A stretch of DNA of 64,000 nt from NCBI GenBank assembly GCA_905182755.1, contig CAJJCS010000005.1, positions 1 through 64,000 on the forward strand. Reading direction: 5' to 3'. A program made the position numbers and the translations under genes. This DNA is from Aequorivita sp. HC6-5. GTDB taxonomy: Bacteria; Bacteroidota; Bacteroidia; Flavobacteriales; Flavobacteriaceae. The notes below the pieces were generated by a model. That model saw only the letters and a list, made by a program, of their open reading frames with translations. It did not search any database and was not told where the DNA came from. Shown one piece after another: positions 1-10,294 of the stretch (position 1 is its first letter; every line of letters begins with the position of its first letter).

Positions 1-811
1 GATATAGTTTTATACCACCACTATTAATTACATTGTCATACCTTCCTAGCCATTCAAAACTTTTTGCATCATGCAGGGTAACAACATCATTTGTAACAAC
101 CTTTGAGCTGCCTTGAATTGGGGCATCAATCACCAAACAACCTCTAGAATCTAGATCAAAACTAACATTAGGCAAGGCAGAATACACATTGGTTTTGTCT
201 TCACCATTTACGCGCCTAACGGCTACATGGGTAATGGTTTCTGTCATGCCATAAGTAGCATAGACCTGTGTAGATTTTGTTTGTAATTTGGCTTCTAAAT
301 CTGGATCTATAACACCTCCTCCAATAATAAGTTTTTTAATTTTGTCTAGGGCATTTAAGGTATGATATACCTGATATGGAACCATAGCAGCAAAGTCATA
401 GGTATTATCATATTGTGTGATAGCATCCTTATCTGGAGCCACTACATGCAAATCCCAGCCCATGGTCAAGGCGCGTACCAACATCATTTTACCAGCAATA
501 TATTTTGCAGACAGGCAAAGTAGCGCTGTGTTATTTGTTCCTAGATTAAAATATACTCCAGTAGCAAAAGCGCTATGAACCATATTTGTTTTCAGTAATT
601 TGATTTTCTTAGGAGTACCTGTAGAGCCTGATGTCTTAACTTTTATATACGGTTTTTCGTTAAACCACTTTACAATAAATTTTGCAATTGCAATTTCATG
701 TGAGGCTCCATTTTCTTTTAGCTGTTTAGCAAACAGAACAATTTCTTCGGAGGTTTCAAACTCAAGGCCGTTAAATTTAAATGAAGGATGTAGCTTTATT
801 GATGGTTCCAA
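1..811 (-). CDS. menE: O-succinylbenzoate-CoA ligase MenE (partial, C-terminus beyond window)
   Basis: AMP-forming acyl-CoA synthetase that activates o-succinylbenzoate with ATP and CoA in menaquinone synthesis. The minus strand reads open from about 853 to position 1, where the window cuts it. It shows the adenylate-forming P-loop KTSGSTGTPK at 608-637, followed by FNLGTNNTALLCLSAKYIAG and IIGGGVIDPDLEAKL, then the YATYGMTET core motif, all typical of short flavobacterial MenE proteins. The start is uncertain. There is no in-frame ATG after the stop at 854-856; I take the TTG at 811-809, which puts the usual N-terminal HPSFKFNG close to the start. A small frameshift hiding an ATG is equally possible. 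It lies downstream of menA, menC and a CPBP protease on the same strand, so it is probably the last known gene of that operon. Confidence 0.88.
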   Translation of the reverse strand, partial: MEPSIKLHPSFKFNGLEFETSEEIVLFAKQLKENGASHEIAIAKFIVKWFNEKPYIKVKTSGSTGTPKKIKLLKTNMVHSAFATGVYFNLGTNNTALLCLSAKYIAGKMMLVRALTMGWDLHVVAPDKDAITQYDNTYDFAAMVPYQVYHTLNALDKIKKLIIGGGVIDPDLEAKLQTKSTQVYATYGMTETITHVAVRRVNGEDKTNVYSALPNVSFDLDSRGCLVIDAPIQGSSKVVTNDVVTLHDAKSFEWLGRYDNVINSGGIKLY

Positions 812-861
812 AAGTGATGTATTTATAACAGGTGTATCTCTAGATTGGTTACATTAAAAAT

Positions 862-1795
862 TTAACTATTCTTATTACTGGATACAGCTACTTTTCCAAA
901 GAGTTTTTGACTCCAGTTATTCCAGTTGTATTTTTTTGATAATATTAATAAAATTATAGGATATAAAACCAATACAGGTAAAATAACATCAATTAAGGTA
1001 CTTGTGCCAGCTTGGGTTGCTGTAAATTTAAAAGCAGCATCTGTTTGCAACGCAGACCAATCTGAGGTTACTAAGGTGGCTGCCAATAGGTTGTTTCCTA
1101 AATGAAAACCTAAAGCAAGCTCTAGACCATCATCCATTAAGGTCATGATACCTAACAACAATCCAGTGCCAATATAAAATATCATGATCATGTAACCCAT
1201 CTCTCCTACTTCTGGATTGGCGCTATGAAAAACACCAAATAAAATGGAAGTAATAAATAATGGCATCCACCTATTTTTAAGTAAAACTCCTAGGTGTTGC
1301 ATCATGTATCCTCTAAATAAATATTCTTCAAGACCAATTTGAAATGGAAATAACAAAAGGCTAATAACTACTAATATCCCGAATTTTACAGGGATCAAGC
1401 TGCAGCACCACTTCTGAGGGATCGTTATAGTAGGAAATACCAAAAGACACCAAGGTTATAAGTACAATAAGCGAAAAAGAGAAAAACACACGAGACCAAT
1501 CTACTTTTTTTCTTGATGTGGTGAGAGAAAGTATGCTTCTTTGGTGGAGTTTTTTTACCAGTAGAAATAACAATCCTAATAAAAAGGCAAAGGGTAGTAA
1601 GTTAAATGCCAACCAGAAATTTTTACTAGGCACTAACTCAAAAAGCATTTGTTGTTGCTTTGCGAGGTCTATGCCATCACTAAAGAATAAAAAAATGACC
1701 AGGCTATAAATAAATAGGCCTGCAGTTAACAAAAAGGTAAGCAAGAACATCCAAGGTTCGTTTTTTCCTTTATTTGCTTGTTGTATATAATTCAT
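862..1795 (-). CDS. CPBP-family intramembrane metalloprotease (one frameshift)
   Basis: Multi-pass membrane protein of the CPBP/Abi (CAAX protease-bacteriocin processing) family. The three family motifs are visible: EEYLFRG (EExxxR), FGVFHSANPE (FxxxH) and LGFHLGNN (HxxxN), with hydrophobic helices throughout. As read it is in two overlapping frames, 1795-1361 and 1443-862. Removing one base near 1391 joins them as LQLDP followed by VKFGILVV and gives about 310 residues, normal for the family. The start ATG (1795-1793) overlaps the menC stop TGA (1794-1792) as ATGA, so translation is probably coupled to menC. The substrate is unknown. Its place between menC and menE suggests only co-expression with menaquinone synthesis. 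The break is more likely a sequence error than real loss because all catalytic motifs are conserved. Confidence 0.85.
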
Positions 1796-2831
1796 AAATT
1801 AAAATTCCATTTTTTAGTAGGGTTGTAACACAGTGTCCCTTTTGTTATCTGTAAAGCAGATGCAATATTATTTGTGTATAAACTTCCCGTACCTAAACCT
1901 TGAGGCAATGTACTATTTTTTGTAAACGTATACTGCGAAATTGCGTTTAATCCTACATTACTCTCTAGGGCAGATGTGATCCACCACTGTACATTATTTG
2001 CCTGAGATAACTCAATCCAAGAATCGCTCCCTTTAAAACCGCCTATAAAACTTGGTTTTAAAATTATGTATTGGGGCTTAATATGTTGTAGCAGCGCCTG
2101 TTTATCTTGATTAGAAAACACACCTATTAACTCCTCGTCTAAAGCTATATCTAGCGGGCTTTTTTCACACAGATAGGCCATTTGGTCCCATTGTTTTACA
2201 GCTATAGGCTGCTCTATTGAATGCAAGTCTAGATCAGACAATTGTTTTAACTTCTCTAAGGCATTTTTAGGATCAAAAGCCCCATTGGCATCTACTCTTA
2301 TTTCTATTTCAGAGGCAGAAAATTCTTGTCTAATACTCTTTAAAAGCGCCAACTCTGTATCAAAATTAATAGCGCCAATTTTCATTTTAATACAACTAAA
2401 ACCTTCTTTGAGTTTGCTGGCAATTTGCTTACTCATAAAGGCCTTATCGCCCATCCATATCAAACCATTGATTGCAATTGAGGCTTCTCCCTTTGTAAAG
2501 GCAGAAGGATAAATTTGAAATGGATCATGAGCCGCCAAAGACTTAAAAGCAATTTCTAGCCCCATTTGGATGGATGGAAACTCGGTTAATGCGGTCATAC
2601 AACTGTTGCCTCTCCAAGGTGGATGTTTGCACAAACCCATTGTAATGTTTGTTCAAAATCTGGACGGTCATCAATACTAAGCCCCCGTAACATACCACAC
2701 TCACCAACGCCAAATGGCATGCCCTTATTTTCAAGAACAATAAACCATGCCTGTTTGGTTTTTAAAATACCGCGAGAGGTGCCGCTTGGAGTTTTAAATT
2801 CTAGAATATGTTTTTTATAATGTGCTTTCAA
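1792..2831 (-). CDS. menC: o-succinylbenzoate synthase MenC (one frameshift)
   Basis: Enolase-superfamily enzyme that dehydrates SHCHC to o-succinylbenzoate in the menaquinone pathway. Catalytic features: KMK (KxK) in SCIKMKIGAINFDTE, the metal ligands in RVDANGAFDP, SIEQPI and ALDEELIG, and the distal Lys in ILKPSFIGGF. The frame breaks between 2595 and 2640: the N-terminal part (2831 down) ends in CANIHLGEATVV and the rest resumes with ALTEFPSIQMGLE. The total of 1040 nt is one base short of a whole number of codons, so adding one base gives 346 residues, the normal size. It lies about 110 nt downstream of menA and is coupled by an ATGA overlap to the CPBP gene. I regard the break as a likely sequence error, since menaquinone is usually the sole quinone of this group. 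Confidence 0.9.
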
Positions 2832-2940
2832 GATGGGTATGTATTAATATAAAACTATGTGCATGATCTTTAAAAACAAGAATTTAAAAATACAATATAT
2901 TGATTAGTTTTCATGTAAAATAAGGGTACACAACTGTGTT

Positions 2941-3843
2941 TTAAAAAAAGCTTGTTACAAAAAGCAATAGTGCAAACACAAAAGTACTTAACGCTATTTT
3001 TTTAAGCTCAGGATCCAGCAGAGCTGGATCTTCATTTTTAAATACTTTAAACATGTTTATAAGTAAAGGAATAAAAGCAATAAGCGCAAAATAATAAAGT
3101 GGTTTTGCTTGGCTAGCAAATAAATAAATCAGGGCAGAAATAAGTGCTGTGATTATTAAAATGCTATGATACGTCTTTACATTTTTAGCACCTAAAACCA
3201 CTGCCAATGTGTTTTTTTGAACCTTAGCATCTTGGATTCTGTCTCTCATGTTATTTAAATTCAAGACCGCAGTACTCATACACCCGATTGCTATGGCAAG
3301 AAAAAAAACATGATTTCCTAAAGATTTTGAAAATAAAAAATAGCAACCAACAACGCCAATAATTCCGAAGAATAAAAAAACAAACAAGTCTCCCATGGCC
3401 TTGTATCCATATGCATTAGCGCCAACAGTGTATTTAACAGCGGCAATAATGGCGGCAATTCCTAAATTAAAAAAGATAAAAGAAAGCACCATATGCTCCC
3501 CTCCAAAAGCGGTGAAGATTAATACCGAGGCTAAAAACAAGGTGACAACTGCCGTTAGTATCATTCCATTTTTTAATTCTTTTGCGGTTAATAGTCCGCT
3601 TTGTAGCGCGCGTTTTGGCCCTACTCTATCTTGGTTGTCTGTGCCTTTAATACCATCTCCATAATCATTAGCGAAATTTGATAAGACCTGAAACCCAAGA
3701 GTAGTTCCTAGGGCAAGCACAAGAATTGGCAAAGAAAAAACTGAGGTCTTAACCGCTACGGCGCTACCTGCCAATATCCCGGCTATAGAAAGTGGTAAGG
3801 TTCTTAGCCTTGCTGCAGAAATCCATGCACTTGCTTTATTCAT
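2941..3843 (-). CDS. menA: 1,4-dihydroxy-2-naphthoate polyprenyltransferase MenA
   Basis: UbiA-family integral membrane prenyltransferase that attaches the polyprenyl tail to DHNA, giving demethylmenaquinone. 300 residues from the ATG at 3843, chosen over an upstream in-frame ATG at 3939 because the conserved N-terminus MNKASAWISAARLRTLPLS starts here and the upstream extension looks like untranslated AT-rich sequence. The first Asp-rich motif is NFANDYGDG (NDxxDG type) followed by KGTDNQDRVGPKRALQSG; the second is NNMRDRIQDAKVQKNTLA. Eight or nine hydrophobic helices surround them. It appears to be the first gene of the menA-menC-CPBP-menE group. The divergent DoxX gene starts 138 nt away on the other strand, so the shared spacer should hold both promoters. 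Confidence 0.95.
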   Translation of the reverse strand: MNKASAWISAARLRTLPLSIAGILAGSAVAVKTSVFSLPILVLALGTTLGFQVLSNFANDYGDGIKGTDNQDRVGPKRALQSGLLTAKELKNGMILTAVVTLFLASVLIFTAFGGEHMVLSFIFFNLGIAAIIAAVKYTVGANAYGYKAMGDLFVFLFFGIIGVVGCYFLFSKSLGNHVFFLAIAIGCMSTAVLNLNNMRDRIQDAKVQKNTLAVVLGAKNVKTYHSILIITALISALIYLFASQAKPLYYFALIAFIPLLINMFKVFKNEDPALLDPELKKIALSTFVFALLLFVTSFF

Positions 3844-3980
3844 TCGTAATATACTTTTTTTGTAAAAATACAGCTTAAAAATAAAATCATACCCAGTATT
3901 ACAATTCAAATTTGTGGCTATAAAAAACTTAAATACCAAAAACTTTTCTATTTTTAAACAAAAATAGCAACACCATTATT

Positions 3981-4352
3981 ATGACATCTACCTATCACAT
4001 TGGCTTATTTCTATTACGCTTTACTTTTAGTGCAATGATGCTGTCTCACGGCATACCTAAACTTTTAAATCTCATACAAGGAACTTTGATGAAATCGGAT
4101 CCAATTGGTATTGGAGTTTTAGCTACAACAATTTTAGTTGTAATAGCGGAGGCTATTTGCCCACTGCTAATTATTATTGGATACAAAACACGTTTAGCGA
4201 GTATCCCTGTTATTATCACTATGGGAGTTGCTGCATTTATTGTTCATGGCGGTGACCCTATAGGTGTAAAAGAAAAAGCGTTGTTATTTTTATTTGGGTT
4301 TTTAGCTATCGCACTTTTGGGCGCCGGCAAACACAGTGTTGATAGAAAATAA
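3981..4352 (+). CDS. DoxX family membrane protein
   Basis: 123-residue protein with four predicted membrane helices, matching the DoxX/SURF4-like family: a glycine-rich first helix containing FSAMMLSHGIPKLLN, then LATTILVVIAEAICPLLIIIG, RLASIPVIITMGVAAFIVHG and a final helix FLFGFLAIALLGAG. Family members are small inner-membrane proteins linked in some bacteria to oxidoreductase or thiosulfate metabolism, but for this subfamily no specific reaction is established. It is divergent from menA and on the same strand as the lipoprotein that follows 100 nt later. The family assignment is solid; the function is unknown. Confidence 0.85.
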   Translation: MTSTYHIGLFLLRFTFSAMMLSHGIPKLLNLIQGTLMKSDPIGIGVLATTILVVIAEAICPLLIIIGYKTRLASIPVIITMGVAAFIVHGGDPIGVKEKALLFLFGFLAIALLGAGKHSVDRK

Positions 4353-4452
4353 GCTTAAAAACAGCCAACCAAAATAGTATAGGCTAACGCATTACAATTA
4401 TAGTTTGGCACATCTATTGACATTGTTATTTTATAACCAACACCCATACCCG

Positions 4453-5635
4453 ATGAAAAAGCTACTTTACATATTTAGTTTGGCGTTGTTGCTAGCAGGT
4501 TGTAACAGTGTTAAAAAAAATCAAAGACTACTCGCTCAAGGAAATTACGAGAAAGCCATAGAGCTAGCTGTAAAAAAACTTCAGAAGAATACCTCCTCTA
4601 AAAAGAAAGATGGACATATTACAGTTCTTGAAAAGGCATTTCAAAAAAATGTAGACAAAGCCACTAGGCGTATCTCATTTCTAGAAAAACAAGGCAATGC
4701 ATCTGGCGCTAAGGAGATTTACTACACCTATCAAAACTTAGCGTATATACAGGATAAAATACGGCCATTACTACCTATCTACAGTAACACCCTAAAGAGA
4801 GATGCTGAATTTACACTGAAAGATTACAGCAGTAAAATCCTTGATGCAAAGAAGGGCTACATAGCTTACTTGTATGATGAGGCTGGTTTATATATGCAAT
4901 ATCAAACACGTAAAGACTATAGAACTGCCTATAATATTTATTGTGAGCTTGAGGATGTGCAGCCTAACTATAAAGATGTGAGCCTTAAAAAAGAGAATGC
5001 TCGTTTTTATGGGACAGATTTTGTTTTGATTGATTTAAAAAACAGCACAAATCAAATAATCCCTACCTCGCTAGAGCAAGAGTTGTTAAGTATAAACACC
5101 TATGGTCTAGATAAGTTCTGGACACAGTATCATACCCAACAAGACAGCGCTATTGATTATATGTATGGTGTAACGCTAAACTTTAAAGAGATTACTATAG
5201 CTCCAGAAAAATTAAATGAAATACAGCAAAGACGATCCAAGCGTATTAAGGACGGTTGGGAATATGTGTATGATAGCAACGGAAATGTAGCTAAAGATAG
5301 TTTGGGTAATGATATTAAAAAAGACAAGTATCTTACTATATCTGCAAGGGTTATGATGATCACACAATCAAAATCTGCTGCTGTTGGAGCAGAGGTGGTT
5401 TACACAAACATGAAAAACAAATAGAGAAGTAAACCGTTTGCCTATTGCTAGTGTCTTTGTATTTGAAAATGTATTTGCTAGATACACTGGAGATAAAAGA
5501 GCCCTTACTACTCAAGACAAGAGATTTTTACAATATAATTTTATTGATTTCCCATCAAACGAGCAAATGGTGTATGATACTGGTGAGGATTTAAAATCAA
5601 GATTAAAAGAAATCATAAAAAACAATGACTTGTAA
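4453..5635 (+). CDS. Predicted lipoprotein with N-terminal helical repeats (one frameshift)
   Basis: Secreted lipoprotein of unknown function. The ATG at 4453 is followed by a classic lipoprotein signal MKKLLYIFSLALLLAGC with lipobox LAGC, so I reject the in-frame ATG at 4405. The mature part begins with a helical, TPR-like segment (NQRLLAQGNYEKAIELAVKK) and continues as a mixed alpha/beta domain. The first reading frame stops at 5424 after TNMKNK. If one A is removed from the A5 run at 5414-5418, it continues as MKTNREVNRLPIASVFVFEN into the frame ending at 5635, giving about 393 residues. The second piece has no plausible start of its own other than a TTG, so it is the C-terminus rather than a separate gene. 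Similar proteins are common in flavobacteria but I know of no assigned role. Confidence 0.75.
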
Positions 5636-5670
5636 TAAGAGTATAAAAATATCTTTTAGAAATATTTGAC

Positions 5671-5706
5671 AAAAAAATGCCTTTCTAAGAAAGGCGTTTT
5701 TTTATT
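5671..5706. terminator. Bidirectional intrinsic terminator
   Basis: Perfect 7-bp stem GCCTTTC/GAAAGGC with loop TAA at 5679-5695, flanked by an A-run on the left and a T-run on the right. It sits between the ends of the convergent lipoprotein and ytxJ-like genes and can serve both strands. Confidence 0.85.
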
Positions 5707-5734
5707 CATAAAATTATATTGTTTTGAGAGGCTG

Positions 5735-6130
5735 CTATATAATATCTTTTATAGCATCTGCCTTTATTTCATTGTGAGAGGCATGGTAAATAGCCTCACC
5801 ATTTTTTATAACGATAAGTTGCGGGCTTTGATGAAACACTTGGAATATTTCACCAACCTGGTTTGAGATTTCTCTGTAAGATAATAGGTCTAAAAAATAT
5901 AAGGCAACACTTTTTCCATCTTTATCAAAACTACTCTCAAATTCTCGCAATACCATGCGGCTAATCACACACCTAGTAGAGTGCTTAAAAATAACGACTG
6001 GTATTATTTTAGATTGTTCTTTAATCTCTAGTAATTGGTCTAGTGAAGTTAAATCAATCCAAGGAAACTTTTGATTCTCTTTTACTTGTTTACTAGAATC
6101 TTCTTTTTTAAATGCACTAAATAAACCCAT
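5735..6130 (-). CDS. ytxJ: YtxJ-like monothiol bacilliredoxin
   Basis: 131-residue cytoplasmic protein with a thioredoxin-like fold of the YtxJ (BrxC) family, proposed to remove bacillithiol from mixed disulfides. The segment VIFKHSTRCVISRMVLREFE carries the active site. The cysteine after HSTR is followed by VIS, so it is a single-thiol (CxxS-like) site, as in YtxJ. The later part, QVFHQSPQLIVIKNGEAIYHASH, contains the Ser-Pro at the place of the thioredoxin cis-Pro. It is monocistronic and faces the lipoprotein across a bidirectional terminator. A bacillithiol synthesis gene (bshC) is present at 34.5-36.0 kb, which supports the assignment. The biochemical role is inferred from the family. 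Confidence 0.85.
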   Translation of the reverse strand: MGLFSAFKKEDSSKQVKENQKFPWIDLTSLDQLLEIKEQSKIIPVVIFKHSTRCVISRMVLREFESSFDKDGKSVALYFLDLLSYREISNQVGEIFQVFHQSPQLIVIKNGEAIYHASHNEIKADAIKDII

Positions 6131-6248
6131 TTGTGTTGTTTGTGTGTTTGTTTAAGTTTTCAAATATCGCAATATTTCAATTGTAATTTGAGTAATAGAA
6201 TTAAAATTTAAAAACGAATGACAAAGTGATAAAAAAAGGAGGTAAACT

Positions 6249-6296
6249 ATGAGAATTTTAATAAAAATACAGTATTCAATCACACTTAAAAGGTAG
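6249..6296 (+). other. Mini-ORF (15 codons) behind a strong Shine-Dalgarno site
   Basis: AAGGAGG at 6237-6242 is followed after 6 nt by an ATG and 15 codons (MRILIKIQYSITLKR, stop TAG at 6294-6296). Strong Shine-Dalgarno sites are unusual before flavobacterial genes, which makes this stand out. A second small hydrophobic ORF (24 codons, 6326-6400) follows. Both lie in the 285-nt spacer upstream of the large secreted protein; the rest of that spacer is AT-rich with nothing else I can identify. Either may be a leader peptide or chance. Confidence 0.25.
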
Positions 6297-6415
6297 AAGT
6301 AGGTCTTTCATCTAAAAATATAAAAATGATTACATACTTGCTTACTTTAAAAGTTTCTATATTAGTTGTCTTAATAAACAACTTTTTATTCTTAACTTAA
6401 TAAATAACTTTATCT

Positions 6416-9400
6416 ATGAAAAAAATTACTAACTTTACTTATGTTAGCACTAATGACCACCCTTGGTTGGCAAGCTAACGCGCAAAAGGTGGCGGAACCT
6501 GTGCAGATGCTGTTGAGCAGCTCCAGGAATTTCATGATGCTGCTATTGTACAGGTACTGGAGGTGCAGCACAAGCTGACGCAGCAGATGCACTGTGGTAT
6601 AGTTATACTCCTGCTGAAGATGGATTAATGAGCATTAATTCTTGTGCTTCTGACCCAGCTGGAATAGACACAAGATTATATGTTTACACAGATGGTATGT
6701 GATACATTAACTCCGGTTGCTAACGATGATGATGGTTGTGATGCTCCAAACGGATTTGGATCTTCTTACAGATTAGATGTTGTTGGTGGTCAAGAATACC
6801 TAATTGAATGGGATGACAGATGGGGTGCAGATGCCTTTGACTGGGAATTAACTGGACCAACTTACGCCTCCAACAGGTGGAAACTTGTGCGTTGCAATAG
6901 TCGGTAACACCTGGATTTACAGTGATGCTGCTATTACTCCAGGTACTGGAGGTGCTGCACAATGCTGGCGCAGCAGATGCTCTTATGGTATAGCTACACA
7001 GCTGAAGGAGATGGTACAATAGGTATCAACTCTTGTGCTTCTGATCCAGCTGGAATAGACACTAGATTATATGTATATACAGATGGTGTGATACATTAAC
7101 TCCAGTTAGCTAATGATGATGATGGTTGTGAGCTCCTACTAGGTTCTGGTGTGTCTAGTTTAGTTTCTTCTGGAGTAACATACACAATAGAGTGGGATGA
7201 TAGATGGAGTAGTAATGCCTTTACATGGGAGCTAGCATTTACCCCAGCTCCGTTAGACCCTAACGTATTACCAATAACTTTAGAAAACCAATTACCTGGT
7301 TTTGGAGATTTTAACGGATCATTTACTCAAGTAATTGCAAATCCAGATGCAACAGGAGAAAACACTTCTGCTACTGTAGCTGAAAACACTGTTCCAGCTA
7401 ACGCAGCTTTTGCAGGTGTAAACTTTGCGGTTAGACACTCCTATTGATATTTCTGCTCAAAAAGGATTTACAATGACAGTATGGTCACCAGTTGCAAATA
7501 CTCCAGTACTTTTAAAGCTAGAGAATGCAACTACAGGCGTTAATGCAGAAAGAGCTGCCACAACCACTACAACTGGTGCTTGGGAAACAGTATCTTTTGA
7601 CTTTAGCACAGAGGGTGATTTAACTTTCGAGTCTGTAACAATTTTTATGAACTTTAATGTTTTAGATCCAGCAACACAAACTTACTACTGGGATAACCTA
7701 GAGCAAGTTGATGTTCTTATTACTGGAGATGCTCAAATAGTTGAGATTGATGCAGATCAAACTGGTACAGATGACCAAGAGTTTGTTGAAATCAAAACAG
7801 AATTTGCAAACCAGTCATTAAATGGTATGATTGCTGTTTTCTATAACGGTTCAAGTGATACAAGTTACAGAACTGTAGATCTTACTGGATTTGCTTCAGA
7901 TGATAACGGTTATTTCCTACTAGGAAGTGATGCAGTTGCAGGAGCAGACATTACAATGGGTGCAGATAACACTATCCAAAACGGAGCAGATGCTGTAGCA
8001 TTATATACTGCAGATGCAGCAAACTTCCCTGACGGGACGCCAGTTACAACTGACGGTCTTGTTGATGCTGTTGTTTACGGAACTAGTGATGATGATGATA
8101 CTGGATTATTAACAGGTTTAGGTCAAACCACTCAGTGGGATGAGAACGAAAATGGAGCAAAAGACATTGAGTCTCTTCAATTTGATGCTTCAACAAATGG
8201 TTTCTTCTTCGTTCACACCAAGAGCAGCAAACATTTCATCAGTTCCAATTCCTAGCAATACCTATAACTTTAGAAAATCAATTACCAACATTTGGAGATT
8301 TTAACGGATCATTCACTCAAGCAATAGCAAATCCAGATGCAACTGGAGAAAACACTTCTGCTACAGTAGCAGAAAATACGGTACCAGCTAACGCAGGTTT
8401 CGCAGGAGTTAACTTTCCGCTAGACACAAACATCGATATTTCTGTTGAAAGAGGGTTTACATTAGACGTATGGTCACCTGTTGCAAATACACCTGTATTA
8501 TTGAAGTTAGAAAATGCTTCTGGAGCAAATGCAGAAGTAGCAGTAAACACAACCACAACAGGTGCGTGGGAAACTATTACTTTTGATTTTAGTGAAGTAG
8601 GACAATTAACATATGAGTCTGTAACATTATTCATGAACTTTGCTTTAACTGATCCAGCAACTCAAGTTTACTACTGGGATAATTTAGCCAAACAGGTGAG
8701 CCAGTTGGAGATGATGGAATTATTGTGCTGTAGCAATACCGTTACTCCAGGAGTTTACAATGATGCTGCTATTACTGTAGGTTCTGGTGGTGCTTCTCAA
8801 GCAAATACAGCAGATGCACTTTGGTATGTTTATACTGCTGAGGCTGATGGAACAATTAACATCAACTCTTGTTTTTCTGTTCCAGAAGGAATTGATACTA
8901 GATTATTTGTTTACACAGATGGTTGTGATACACTAACCGCAGTAGCTGATGATGATGATGGTTGTGATGCTCCTACTACTTTTGGATCTATCTTAACTGA
9001 CATAGATGTTGTTGGTGGTCAAGATTATCTTATTGAGTGGGATGACAGATGGGGTGCAGATGCCTTTGACTGGGAATTAACATTCACACCAGCTCCTGCT
9101 CCAGTGGTAGAGTTACTAGTAACTCCAGGAGTTTACAATGATGTTGCAATTGTTGTAGGTTCTGCAGGTGCTTCTCAAGGGGATGCAGCAGATGCCTTGT
9201 GGTATAGCTATACAGCAGAAGCTGATGGATCAATTAACATCAACTCTTGTTTTTCTGTTCCAGAAGGAATTGATACTAGATTATTTGTTTACACAGATGG
9301 TTGTGATACATTAACTCCAGTAGCTAATGATGATGATGGTTGTGATGCTCCTACTACTTTTGGATCTATCTGTAACTGATGTAGCTGTTGTAGGTGGTCA

Positions 9401-10195
9401 AGAATACCTAATAGAATGGGATGACAGATGGGGTGCAGATGCCTTTGACTGGGAATTAACATTCACACCAGCTCCTGCTCCAGTGGTAGAGCTACCTATC
9501 ACTTTTGAGGATGGTCAATTACCAGTACTTCAACGATTTCAACGGATCTGCTACGCAAGTAATTGCAAATCCAGATGCATCAGGTGCTAACGATTCTGCA
9601 ACAGTTGCAGAAAACGTAGTTCCAGCTAACGCAGGCTTTGCAGGTGTTAACTTTGCAGTTGAAAACTCTAGACATCACTACTTTAAAAGGATTTACAATG
9701 ACTGTTTGGTCTCAAGTACCAGATATGCCAGTTCTTTTAAAGTTAGAAAATGCTACAACAGGAGTAAATGCTGAAAGAGCTGCTACCACCACCACTACTG
9801 GTGCTTGGGAAACTATCTCTTTTGACTTTAGTGAAGAAGGTGATTTAACCTTTGAGTCTGTAACAGTGTTTATGAACTTTAATGTTCTTGGTGATACAGA
9901 TCAAACATACTACTGGGATAACCTAGTTCAAGGTGAGCCTTTAGATGTTACACAAAATGATCTTGTTGATATTGCAATGTATCCTAACCCAGCAACATCT
10001 GTTGTTACTTTAGAAGCATCGCAAGAAATAGCAACGATTCAGATCATGAACCTTTTAGGTCAAACTGTTTCTATTATTGAAGTTAATAATACATCAAGTA
10101 CAGTAAATGTATCTCAGTTAAGAACTGGAGTATATATTGCTAATGTATTATTCTCTAATGGAAGTGTTCAAACTATGAAGTTTATTAAAGAGTAA
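6416..10195 (+). CDS. Large modular T9SS-secreted protein (many frame breaks)
   Basis: Cell-surface or secreted protein. The start ATG at 6416 gives a signal peptide once one A of the A-run at 6419-6425 is removed (MKKLLTLLMLALMTTLGW then QANAQ). Modules in order: two copies of module A (about 6490-6870 and 6880-7245; WYSY...NSC...DTRLFVYTDGCDTLTPVANDDDGCD...LIEWDDRW), module B (7260-7710; FGDFNGS...GAWETVSFDF...YYWDNL, like carbohydrate-binding jelly rolls), a lamin-tail-like domain (7725-8215), module B (8260-8695), two near-identical copies of A (8725-9110, 9115-9490), module B (9495-9935), and a C-terminal T9SS sorting domain (YPNPATSVVTLEA to KFIKE). Module A resembles pre-peptidase-type beta-sandwiches. 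At least fourteen indels occur within 6416-7150, and fewer later. A ligand is not known; binding to polysaccharide or cell surface is inference. Confidence 0.75.
8853..9310 (+). repeat. Near-identical tandem copies of module A, exact 80-nt repeat
   Basis: Positions 8853-8932 and 9231-9310 are identical over 80 nt (coding INSCFSVPEGIDTRLFVYTD), and 9038-9112 and 9417-9491 are identical over 75 nt (coding WDDRWGADAFDWELTFTP). The repeat period is about 378 nt, one module. A third copy of much of the second element lies at 6809-6852. Such identity points to recent duplication or gene conversion and is a substrate for recombination or for misassembly. Confidence 0.85.
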
Positions 10196-10212
10196 TTAAT
10201 AGTTAATTATTT

Positions 10213-10248
10213 AAAAAGGGGAGGCTTATTTAAGTCTCCCCTTTTTTT
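10213..10248 (+). terminator. Intrinsic terminator after first modular T9SS protein
   Basis: Stem AAAAGGGGAGG paired with CTCCCCTTTT across a TTATTTAA-type loop, ending in a run of seven T. It lies 18 nt after the stop codon at 10195. Confidence 0.9.
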
Positions 10249-10294
10249 GTGTTTTAAGTATAGTTTAATGTCTTTAAATACGCTCTTAAGCGTA

